Origin: JAEUOS01 sp046160545
GTDB taxonomy: Bacteria; Pseudomonadota; Gammaproteobacteria; Burkholderiales; JAEUOS01
Direction: 5' to 3'
Length of the DNA: 11,991 bases
Assembly (NCBI GenBank): GCA_046160545.1
Contig: JBJXGS010000261.1
Location: 1-11,991, forward strand
Position 1 is the first letter of the stretch. Each line of letters starts with the position of its first letter. The notes beneath the pieces are model-generated. The model searched no databases. It had not been told where the DNA came from and saw nothing but the letters and a program-made list of their open reading frames with translations. Position numbers and translations under genes: made by a program. Below, in pieces: positions 6,294-11,991 of the stretch.

Positions 6294-7580
6294 CTACTTG
6301 AACGCGTCGACCACCAGGATGCTGGGTAGCCAGGTCGCCAGCGCCGGGAAGAAGATCACCAGGAGCAGCACCGTCAGGTCGCCCAGGAAGAACGGTATCG
6401 TCCCCTTGAGCACCTGCGGTAACGGTATCTTCGATGTGCCGCTGACCGCAAAGAGGTTCAGGCCCACCGGCGGCGTGACCACGCCCATCTCGACGTTGAG
6501 CGTGATCATGATGGCTAAGTGCACCGGGTCGATCTTGAGCGCCATGGCGATCGGGAAGATCACCGGCACGGTCAAAATCACCATCGCCACGCCGTCGACG
6601 AACATGCCCAGGATGATGAGCACGAACATGTAGGCGAAGATGAAGCCCAGCGGGGTCAAGCCCCAGCTGGTCACCGTTTCGGCGATGCGCTGCGGCCAGT
6701 ACATGTTGGCGGCGAGGAACTGGAACACGCCCACGCTGCCGATCAGGAACACCACCACCCCGGTCAGGTTGAGCGCGCGCTCGGCGGTGGGCAGGATCTG
6801 GCGCACGAAGTCCATGCGCCCGCTCAGTACGCCGTACAAGAGGGCGTAGCCGCAGGCCGCTGCCGCAGCCTCGGTCGGGGTGAAAAGCCCGCCGTAGAGG
6901 CCGCCCAGGATCAACACCGGCATGCCCAGTGCAGGCGCCGCGCCGAGGAATTCCTTCCATGCGCGCGCGGCCTCGAACTTGCCGGCGCGCGGCAGCTTCA
7001 ACCACATGGCGATGCCCATGACGCTCAGGGCGTTTCCGGTCGCGAGCATCAGGCCTGGGATGATGCCGGCGAAGAACAACTCGACGATCGAGGTTTCGGT
7101 GACGATGCCGAAGACCAGCAGGATGATGCTGGGCGGGATCAGCATGGCGATGCCGCCCGCGGTCGCCACCAGGCCGCCGGAGAGCCAGTCCGGGTAGCCG
7201 CGCTTGCGCATCTCGGGAATCGCGATCACCGCCATCGCCGCGGCCATGGCGACGCTGGAGCCCGAAATGGCGCCAAACAGCACGCAGGCGAGCACCGTGG
7301 CCACCCCAAAGCCGCCCGGCAGCGAGCCCACCAGCGAATCCGCGAAGCGGAACAGCTGCGCCACCAGGCCGGTCTTTTCCATCAGGAAGCCGGCGAAGAT
7401 GAACAGCGGGATCGCCATCAGCGAATACTTGCCGATGAAGCTGAAGAAGGCGCGGAAGATCACGCTGGTCTCCAGCACCGGATCGATCATGATGTAGGAG
7501 GCCGCCGCCGCGCTCAACGCAATGCCGATCGGCACCGACAGCACCAGGAGCACAAGCAGGACCAGACCGACTAGCGCCAT
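6294..7580 (-). CDS. dctM: TRAP transporter large permease (DctM family)
   Basis: A 428-residue polytopic inner-membrane protein of the usual DctM/SiaM length. It forms the transport channel of a tripartite ATP-independent periplasmic transporter, driven by an ion gradient. Seen: about a dozen hydrophobic segments throughout, MAIPLFIFAGFLMEKTG (55-71), the central GAISGSSVAMAAAMAVIAIP (104-123), AMLIPPSIILLVFGIVTE (145-162), GGLFTPTEAAAAACGYALL (230-248) and MGVVTPPVGLNLFAVSG (363-379). All are landmark DctM motifs. The ATG at 7580 has GAGG about 9 bases upstream; two nearby ATGs are out of frame. It is the last gene of the dctPQM operon, 36 bases after dctQ. Confidence 0.95.
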   Translation of the reverse strand: MALVGLVLLVLLVLSVPIGIALSAAAASYIMIDPVLETSVIFRAFFSFIGKYSLMAIPLFIFAGFLMEKTGLVAQLFRFADSLVGSLPGGFGVATVLACVLFGAISGSSVAMAAAMAVIAIPEMRKRGYPDWLSGGLVATAGGIAMLIPPSIILLVFGIVTETSIVELFFAGIIPGLMLATGNALSVMGIAMWLKLPRAGKFEAARAWKEFLGAAPALGMPVLILGGLYGGLFTPTEAAAAACGYALLYGVLSGRMDFVRQILPTAERALNLTGVVVFLIGSVGVFQFLAANMYWPQRIAETVTSWGLTPLGFIFAYMFVLIILGMFVDGVAMVILTVPVIFPIAMALKIDPVHLAIMITLNVEMGVVTPPVGLNLFAVSGTSKIPLPQVLKGTIPFFLGDLTVLLLVIFFPALATWLPSILVVDAFK

Positions 7581-7616
7581 TGCATCATTCCTCTCGTGCC
7601 TTGAGTTCGGAGCGGC

Positions 7617-8168
7617 TCAATGCCCGCCCTCGTCGGCGTCTTCCGGGTACTCGGGTACCGGTCGGCCGAGCAGCTTCTGGATCGCGAACCAGAGCTGGAA
7701 CATCTGCGTGATGGCCATGAAGCCGAAGCCCAGGAGCAGCGCCAGCAGGAACGGCCACATCGGAAAGCCCAGGCTTTCGGTGCGGGTCTCGTACTTGATC
7801 GCATCCTCGACCTCGGGGATACCCCACCAGAACACCAGGCCCAGGAACACCATCGAGAACGCCAGCGCGATGGTCTTGACGATCGTGCCGACCAGCTGCG
7901 CGCGCGGCCCGGCGACCGCGCACAGTTCCGGCACCACTGTGACAGCCAGGTGCGATCCCTTGCGTTGCGCGACGCTGAAGTAGAGGTAGACCCCGCTTAA
8001 CATGATGAAGGTGACCGCGTCCTGCTGCCACTCGAAGGAGCGGCCGAACAGGTAGCGCCGGCCGACCTCCAGGAGTGCCAGCAGCGTGCAGCCGACCAGG
8101 AGCGACGCCGCGAGGCGCGCCAGCACCTTGTCCTGGAACGTGCGCCAGGCCGCGTACGCGGTCTCCAT
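7617..8168 (-). CDS. dctQ: TRAP transporter small permease (DctQ family)
   Basis: A 183-residue inner-membrane protein with four hydrophobic segments (about 19-36, 51-67, 93-115, 137-160), as expected for the small TRAP subunit that supports DctM and helps dock the binding protein. LLEVGRRYLFGRSFEWQQD (32-50) is the typical DctQ stretch after the first helix, with the conserved EVxxRYxF-like pattern. The C-terminal tail is acidic (EYPEDADEGG). Its ATG directly follows the dctP stop codon, with no visible Shine-Dalgarno sequence of its own, so translation is probably coupled to dctP. Confidence 0.92.
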   Translation of the reverse strand: METAYAAWRTFQDKVLARLAASLLVGCTLLALLEVGRRYLFGRSFEWQQDAVTFIMLSGVYLYFSVAQRKGSHLAVTVVPELCAVAGPRAQLVGTIVKTIALAFSMVFLGLVFWWGIPEVEDAIKYETRTESLGFPMWPFLLALLLGFGFMAITQMFQLWFAIQKLLGRPVPEYPEDADEGGH

Positions 8169-9308
8169 CTAGCGGATGACGATCTTGGAGGCGTGCTTGG
8201 CGCAGTCCACCTTCTCGATCCAGGACGATCCGGTGGGGTGCGCCTTGGACAGCGCGATGCCCTCGGCCTTGAAGTCATCCACCAGCTGCTGCCCGGCCGG
8301 CGGCATCTTGCTCTTGAGCCAGCGCGACGGGCCGTCGCCGAGGGCGTTGGTCAAGGCGGCCGATTCCGTCGGGTTCATCCAGTACACGCCCGGCTTGGAC
8401 GGATCCTTGGTGCCGTACTTGTCGTAGGTCATCTTGTCGACGCACCAGTTGAGCTCCTTCTGCACCTGGATGGTCTCCATGATGAGCTTTTCCAGCACCT
8501 CCTGCGTCGGCTTGGGCTGGCGGTCCCACCAGCGCCGGCTCGCGCTCACCATGTAGTAGTCGCCGGTGACCACGCCCGGGCCGCCGGTGGTGTAGAAGGG
8601 CGACTGCTGGCGCACGCCCAGCCAGCCGCCGATGCTGGTCATGAGGCCGTCGATGACGCCGGACTCGAGAGCCGTCGGCACCTCGCCGAAGGCCATCACC
8701 ACCGGGTTTGCTTTCCAGGATTCGAGCACCGGGTTTTCCGCCGGGCCCATGCTGCGCACCTTGCGGCCGACGAAGTCGGCGGGCGTCAGGTAGCGCTTCT
8801 TGCCGCCCACACCCATGCCGAAGCTCATGTGGCTGGAGCCGAAGACGCGGATCAACTGCTGCTTTTGCAGGCGGTCAACCAGGAACTGGTAGGTCTTGGT
8901 CTTCTCGATGTTGTCGACCGCGCCCACGGTGGTGAGGATGCCGGGCCCGACTACCGCCATCATGAACGGATCGACGGGCGCTGCCTTGCCCATCTGCATC
9001 CAGGTCATCTCCAGGTTGCCCTGGCGCATGGCCTCAAACGCTTCCGGAATCGTGTACAGGGCGCCGGCAAAGTACAGGCGCGCCTCGCTGCCGGGGATCA
9101 GCTGCGCGAGCCGTTCCTTGAAGTGGTTCATCGCCAGACCAGCGGGATGCGGCGCCGGCGGGAAGTCCGCCGCGAAGCGCAACACCACCGGCTTCATCGC
9201 CTGCGCGTGGGCCATGCGGTCGGGGAGGGCAGCGCCTGCAACGAGCGCCGCGATGAGCGCACTCAGCGCGGTCTTGGTGGAAAGACGGCGGGTGATTGGG
9301 TGCATCAT
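8169..9308 (-). CDS. dctP: TRAP transporter periplasmic substrate-binding protein (DctP family)
   Basis: A 379-residue solute-binding protein that delivers a carboxylate ligand to DctQM. Seen: signal peptide with an RR pair (residues 7-8), hydrophobic core (about 13-29) and AHA cleavage motif (33-35); either Sec or Tat export is possible. LRFAADFPPAPHPAGLAMNH (43-62) is the family's N-terminal strand and helix. GRKVRSMGPAENPVLESW (181-198) contains the Arg (R185) that normally salt-bridges the ligand carboxylate. FGEVPTALESGVIDGLMTSI (207-226) is the standard DctP block. Two ATGs, at 9308 and 9305, are possible; AAAGGGAG lies 4 and 7 bases before them, so 9305 has the better spacing. The ligand is unknown. 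It is the first gene of the operon, 108 bases after the cyclase gene. Confidence 0.93.
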   Translation of the reverse strand: MMHPITRRLSTKTALSALIAALVAGAALPDRMAHAQAMKPVVLRFAADFPPAPHPAGLAMNHFKERLAQLIPGSEARLYFAGALYTIPEAFEAMRQGNLEMTWMQMGKAAPVDPFMMAVVGPGILTTVGAVDNIEKTKTYQFLVDRLQKQQLIRVFGSSHMSFGMGVGGKKRYLTPADFVGRKVRSMGPAENPVLESWKANPVVMAFGEVPTALESGVIDGLMTSIGGWLGVRQQSPFYTTGGPGVVTGDYYMVSASRRWWDRQPKPTQEVLEKLIMETIQVQKELNWCVDKMTYDKYGTKDPSKPGVYWMNPTESAALTNALGDGPSRWLKSKMPPAGQQLVDDFKAEGIALSKAHPTGSSWIEKVDCAKHASKIVIR

Positions 9309-9312
9309 TTGT

Positions 9313-9320
9313 CTCCCTTT
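9313..9320 (-). promoter_or_regulatory. Ribosome binding site of dctP
   Basis: On the minus strand AAAGGGAG precedes the tandem ATG-ATG start (9308 and 9305) by 4 and 7 bases, favouring the second ATG. Confidence 0.6.
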
Positions 9321-9347
9321 TTTAAGGTGATTGCAACGCAGTTCTTG

Positions 9348-9357
9348 ATGCCGGCAT
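9348..9357. promoter_or_regulatory. 10-bp palindrome upstream of the TRAP operon
   Basis: ATGCCGGCAT is a perfect 10-bp palindrome 40 bases before the dctP start, in the 108-base gap after the cyclase gene. It could be a promoter-proximal operator. It is short, and it does not resemble the TAACCG palindrome at the TetR gene, so that regulator is not an obvious candidate. Confidence 0.25.
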
Positions 9358-9374
9358 GAGTGCGCTGAAATACT

Positions 9375-9404
9375 AGCCTATCGGCTGGGCCAGCGGGGGG
9401 CTGG
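9375..9404 (-). terminator. Possible weak terminator after the cyclase gene
   Basis: Two small stems follow the cyclase stop codon on the minus strand: CCAGC/GCTGG around five C (9390-9404) and AGCC/GGCT around four bases (9375-9386). The run after them (TAGTATTTC on the minus strand) is only modestly T-rich. The position is right, but the stems are short. Confidence 0.3.
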
Positions 9405-9416
9405 TTGTATCGCCGC

Positions 9417-11174
9417 TTACTCCTGAAGACCCGCGATGCGCAGACCTTGTGTCAGCAATTCCAGGTCGGCCGCCCGCTTGTACGCAAAGACAGTCCGAGC
9501 GGCAGCCACCGAATAGGTGGGACTGATGCGCCGGACCTCGGCCAAGGCCTCGCGCGCAAGCTCGTTCTCGCCTTGCTGGCCGTGACACGCGGCCAGATAG
9601 AGATGCGCGGGTAGCGATGCGGGATTGTGGGCGATGCTGCGCGAGATGAAACGCGCCGCATCTTTGAACTGGCGCATCACGAAACAAGCCTGTCCGAGGT
9701 ACAGGGTGTAATAAAAGGGATAGAACGGATTGAGACGTTTCGCCTTTTCAATCAGGTCAGCGACCCGCACAGGCTCGCCCGAAAAATTCAGAATTCCGGC
9801 GAGATTGGCATAGGCCTCGGCGTTGTTGGGTTCGATCTCGGTCCAGCGCCTGGCGGCGGACAGCGCTTCGTCGTGCCGCCGCTGGAAGAGAAAGACGGTG
9901 CTCAAGGCCTCGTAGACCAGCGGCAGGTTCGGATCGAGGCTCCTGGCCTTTTCAGCCGCTTCGAAGGCCCGCTCCAGGCCCTCGGCCGCGCCGCTGAACC
10001 AGTCTTGCATGTAGGTTTGAGCCAGACCCGCATGCGCCTCCGCATTGCGCGCATCGAGGGCCATCGCCTTCTCGTAGTGCCGTCGCGCCGCGGCATTGCC
10101 CTCGGGTGTGAACAGGCGGTACTGCTCGCGTCCGCGCAGGACCCAGTCGTAGGCTTCCGGATTCGCGGTTTCCTGGCGCGTGGCCGGACTGCTGCCGGCA
10201 CCAGTGAGCTTGATTTGAAGAGCGCGCACGATGTGTGCGGTCACGTCGTCCTGCAAAGCAAAGATGTCAGCTAGCTCGCGATCGTAGCGTTCGGCCCAGA
10301 TATGGCGTCCGGACTCGCCGTCGGTCAGTTGCGCGGTCACCCGGATGCGCTGCCCCGACTTGCGCACGCTGCCGTCAAGCACGTAACGCACACCGAGGTC
10401 GCGGCAGATGTCCTCCACGCGCACGGCCCGGCCCTTGTAGGTAAAGGTCGAATTGCGCGAGATGACGAACAGCGCCGGAATGCGCGCAATCTCGGTGATG
10501 ATGTCCTCGCTGATGCCGTCGGTGAAGTACTCCTGTTCAGGGTCGCCCGACAGGTTGGCGAAGGGCAGCACCGCGATCGATGGTTCGACGGGAGTCGTGA
10601 GGTTTGCCTCGCGCACGGACTCGATAGCAGGCTCCGCCGTAGCTCCGGCAGAACGTACCCGGTAGGCATGCACCGGATCGGGAATATTCTTGACCGTCTG
10701 CCGGCCCTGGTCCTCGAACCCGGCTCTGACCTTGCCCTTGACCACCGTGCGGATCGATTCCGACACCGTGATCCCGCCCGGCTCGGCCAAGCCCTCCAGC
10801 CGCGCAGCGATGTTGACGCCATCGCCATAGATCGTGCCGTCGCTCTTTTCGATCACATCGCCTAAGTGCACGCCGATGCGAAAGCGCATGCGGCGCTCTT
10901 CGGGCGCCGCATCAGCCAGCAGATTGATCGCGGCCTGGACCGCAAGCGCCGCCGCGACTGCGCCAGTCGCGGTATCGAACACCGCCAGCACCGAGTCGCC
11001 AGCCATGTCGACCACCCGGCCCTGGTTGGATTCGATCACCGCGCGAAACACCCTGCGCGCCGCGTCCAGCGCGGTCACCGTCGCACGGTCGTCAGCGGCC
11101 ATCAGGCGCGAGTAACCCGCGACATCCGCCGCCAGAATCGCTGCCAGGCGCTGCTTCAGGTCAGACCCGCTCAA
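9417..11174 (-). CDS. Class III nucleotide cyclase with TolB-like domain and TPR repeats
   Basis: A 585-residue protein, probably cytoplasmic: I see no signal peptide or membrane helix. Domains in order: class III adenylate/guanylate cyclase catalytic domain (about 8-175), a linker, a TolB-N/FlgO-like domain (about 197-320, from PSIAVLPFANLSGD to FALQDDVTAHIVRAL), then TPR repeats (about 338-560). Catalytic residues seen: metal-binding D17 (AADVAGYSRLM) and D60 (MAGDSVLAVF), and N121/R125 in YGDGVNIAARLEG. The position that is Lys in many adenylate cyclases and Glu in guanylate cyclases is Asp56 here, so nucleotide choice is uncertain. The start is taken as TTG at 11174, behind a GGGGAGGGG at 9 bases; the frame stays open to 11363, but there it overlaps the antitoxin gene and lacks domain homology. 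It probably makes a cyclic nucleotide in response to partners bound by the TPRs. It is separate from the TRAP operon. Confidence 0.88.
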   Translation of the reverse strand: MSGSDLKQRLAAILAADVAGYSRLMAADDRATVTALDAARRVFRAVIESNQGRVVDMAGDSVLAVFDTATGAVAAALAVQAAINLLADAAPEERRMRFRIGVHLGDVIEKSDGTIYGDGVNIAARLEGLAEPGGITVSESIRTVVKGKVRAGFEDQGRQTVKNIPDPVHAYRVRSAGATAEPAIESVREANLTTPVEPSIAVLPFANLSGDPEQEYFTDGISEDIITEIARIPALFVISRNSTFTYKGRAVRVEDICRDLGVRYVLDGSVRKSGQRIRVTAQLTDGESGRHIWAERYDRELADIFALQDDVTAHIVRALQIKLTGAGSSPATRQETANPEAYDWVLRGREQYRLFTPEGNAAARRHYEKAMALDARNAEAHAGLAQTYMQDWFSGAAEGLERAFEAAEKARSLDPNLPLVYEALSTVFLFQRRHDEALSAARRWTEIEPNNAEAYANLAGILNFSGEPVRVADLIEKAKRLNPFYPFYYTLYLGQACFVMRQFKDAARFISRSIAHNPASLPAHLYLAACHGQQGENELAREALAEVRRISPTYSVAAARTVFAYKRAADLELLTQGLRIAGLQE

Positions 11175-11183
11175 GGTTGTCGG

Positions 11184-11192
11184 CCCCTCCCC
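11184..11192 (-). promoter_or_regulatory. Ribosome binding site fixing a TTG start for the cyclase
   Basis: GGGGAGGGG on the minus strand lies 9 bases before the TTG at 11174, and the cyclase domain begins a few residues later (LAAILAADVAGYSRLM). There is no ATG or GTG between the antitoxin stop codon and the cyclase domain. The next ATG (11102) would remove the first metal-binding Asp. Confidence 0.65.
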
Positions 11193-11263
11193 GGGCCGCG
11201 TGGCCGGCGATGTTACCGCGTGCTTTAGACCTGATTGCCCGCGCGCCGCCCGGCAAGGTGCCT

Positions 11264-11578
11264 CTACGACCCGGATACCTCCAGGATGACCCGCGGGTTG
11301 GCGCGCGCTACCGCGAGCAGGGTTCGCGCGGCGCCACTGGGCTGCTTGCGACCCTGCTCCCATCCTTGGAGAGTACGTACCGAAACGCCAAGAAGGGTTG
11401 CGAACTGAGACTGGGAGAGGCCCGTCGCGCTACGGGCTTCTGCTGCGGGGGAAAGAACCACCTTGCCGCGCCCTGCCTTCATGTCCTTGATGGACTGCAG
11501 GATCTCGGCGCCAAGGTCACGCTTTGCTTCCAGCGCTTCGATCTCGGCTGGCGTCAGCTTTTTAGATTTCGAGGGCAC
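11264..11578 (-). CDS. higA: HigA-type antitoxin / XRE-family helix-turn-helix protein
   Basis: A 104-residue DNA-binding protein resembling HigA-2-type antitoxins. Seen: a charged N-terminal helix with the family pattern LGAEILQSIKDMKAGRG (22-38), then a Cro/C1-like helix-turn-helix TGLSQSQFATLLGVSVRTLQ (52-71) and WEQGRKQPSGAARTLL (73-88). The start is GTG at 11578, with AAGGAG 7 bases upstream. It overlaps the end of the HigB-type toxin frame by 17 bases, the usual toxin-first order. Only the toxin's C-terminal end remains, so this is an orphan antitoxin unless a toxin exists elsewhere. It may still repress its own promoter, but the upstream region is now a deletion/IS junction. Confidence 0.82.
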   Translation of the reverse strand: MPSKSKKLTPAEIEALEAKRDLGAEILQSIKDMKAGRGKVVLSPAAEARSATGLSQSQFATLLGVSVRTLQGWEQGRKQPSGAARTLLAVARANPRVILEVSGS

Positions 11579-11657
11579 GGCGAATCTCCTTCAAGGTTGC
11601 CAGTGGGATGTTCTCCATCTTGGCTTTGGCGAACATGGTCATCCTTGCGTACCACTC
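11562..11657 (-). pseudogene. C-terminal remnant of a HigB/RelE-type toxin
   Basis: Read from 11642 in the frame ending TAA at 11562-11564, the minus strand codes for MTMFAKAKMENIPLATLKEI then RRALEI. This fits the end of HigB-2/RelE toxins (LTIYAK...NIP...LKEIRRAL). A full toxin has about 100 residues. This frame is closed by a TGA at 11691-11693, and nothing toxin-like lies before about 11657, so roughly the first two thirds are lost. The stop overlaps the antitoxin start by 17 bases, as in complete higBA pairs, which supports the call. The remnant lacks the central RNase-fold strands and should be inactive. Confidence 0.7.
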
Positions 11658-11868
11658 GCAGTTGAAGCATGCTCTGATTCCCTCTTGCGGTCAGCGACCA
11701 GAAGAGAGCCATCCCGCCCTTGGTAGTACTTGTGTACCTCAACTCGATCAAGCCGAGAGCTTGCAACTGGAGCTTGAACGTCTGGAACGGCTGGTCCTCG
11801 AGCGTTGTGCTGTAGGCCTTCGTTCCCTGCCGCGCCAGAATGGCCTTGCCGAGTTCAATCTGCACTAG
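11643..11868 (-). pseudogene. C-terminal remnant of a probable DUF4062-family protein, cut by an IS5-type insertion
   Basis: On the minus strand from the IS boundary the frame reads VQIELGKAILARQG..., then FQTFKLQLQALGLIELRYTS and KGGMALFWSLTARGNQSML, ending near QLRVV. The LGLI...GGMALFWSLT.xG...LR pattern recalls the winged-helix-like end of DUF4062 proteins (about 350-390 residues, with a TIR-like N-terminus and often in accessory or defence regions). The N-terminal part is missing: the frame's first 17 codons come from the IS end. Downstream the frame runs into the toxin remnant in a different phase and stops at 11554, an artificial tail. The limits are approximate, the family assignment is from memory of the motif, and a different winged-helix protein is possible. 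Confidence 0.5.
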
Positions 11869-11991
11869 GGAAACTCTGAACAAGTCCGCCGAATTGCGGT
11901 CATAGACACAGGCCGACAACCTGCGGGGACACGACGATGAAGCAGATCAGCTTTGGCGATGCCGAGTACGCCGGCAAGCGCAAGCAGACGC
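11869..11991 (+). mobile_element. Left end of an IS5-family insertion sequence (partial)
   Basis: An IS5-family transposase gene begins at 11937, and the sequence GGAAACTCTGAACAAGTC (from 11869) looks like the terminal inverted repeat. It directly follows CTAG (11865-11868), which fits the YTAR 4-bp target sites of this family. The element enters a coding frame read on the minus strand (the DUF4062-like remnant), so it disrupts that gene. The right end, second CTAG and second inverted repeat lie outside the window, so the boundary is inferred. Confidence 0.7.
11937..11991 (+). CDS. IS5-family transposase, first 18 codons
   Basis: The ATG at 11937 opens MKQISFGDAEYAGKRKQT and is still open at the window edge. 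This N-terminus is characteristic of the large IS5-family transposases of proteobacteria (MKQ.SF.DAE.AGKRK.TRRE...), which are DDE enzymes that cut and paste the element. GGGGA lies 7 bases before the start. The catalytic DDE residues lie outside the window. Confidence 0.8.
   Translation, partial: MKQISFGDAEYAGKRKQT

Noticed and set aside
6519..7574. 351-codon open frame antisense to dctM
   Set aside because: It is rich in His, Gln, Asp and Glu, the expected mirror of a membrane-protein gene on the opposite strand; no domain is seen.
8193..9359. 388-codon open frame antisense to dctP
   Set aside because: The composition is typical of a shadow frame (His/Arg/Ala/Gly-rich) and dctP is clearly the real gene.
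11175..11363. N-terminal extension of the cyclase to the frame's first start codon
   Set aside because: It overlaps the antitoxin gene in another frame, has no domain similarity, and the TTG at 11174 has a strong ribosome binding site.
11869..11919. First 17 codons of the DUF4062-like frame (MSACVYDRNSADLFRVS)
   Set aside because: They fall inside the probable IS terminal region and are an accidental extension of the broken gene.

Overview
The window is GC-rich, densely coded bacterial DNA, most likely chromosomal and from a betaproteobacterium (Burkholderiales-like). This is inferred from the Bug/TctC solute-binding protein, the arylmalonate decarboxylase/maleate isomerase-like enzyme, the TRAP operon, CreD and the cyclase-TPR regulator. 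No 16S or other phylogenetic marker is present, so the assignment is soft. No rRNA, tRNA or CRISPR array is visible, and no gene-free stretch exceeds about 210 bases.

Left part (1-3028). The window opens inside a cytochrome P450 gene on the minus strand, which diverges from a complete creD-like inner-membrane protein gene. creD converges on a minus-strand periplasmic Bug/TctC binding protein. A strong hairpin lies between the two stop codons.

Central metabolic part (3029-9308). A Cys-poor member of the Asp/Glu racemase-AMDase-maleate isomerase superfamily is transcribed divergently from the Bug gene, with a 10-bp inverted repeat in front of it. It ends in the same CTAG as a convergent xylose-isomerase-like TIM-barrel enzyme. 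Upstream of that enzyme on the minus strand is a TetR-family regulator with an 18-bp perfect palindrome 8 bases before its start. A Cu,Zn superoxide dismutase lipoprotein gene runs the other way. It converges on a complete TRAP transporter operon (binding protein, small permease, large permease) on the minus strand. Together this looks like uptake and catabolism of an unidentified small carboxylate: two periplasmic binding proteins, one TRAP permease pair, one lyase/isomerase-type enzyme, one TIM-barrel isomerase and a local regulator. The substrate cannot be read from the sequence.

Right part (9417-11991). A class III nucleotide cyclase fused to a TolB-like domain and TPR repeats is followed by an accessory scar. 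The scar holds an apparently intact HigA-type antitoxin gene, only the C-terminal end of its HigB-type toxin, and the C-terminal end of a probable DUF4062-family gene. The left end and first codons of an IS5-family insertion sequence follow, entering at a CTAG site and running off the window. I find no convincing new multi-gene system. The most unusual items are the racemase-fold enzyme without the usual catalytic cysteines, the shared motif in two hairpins flanking the Bug gene, the TetR operator, and the degraded toxin/DUF4062/IS junction.
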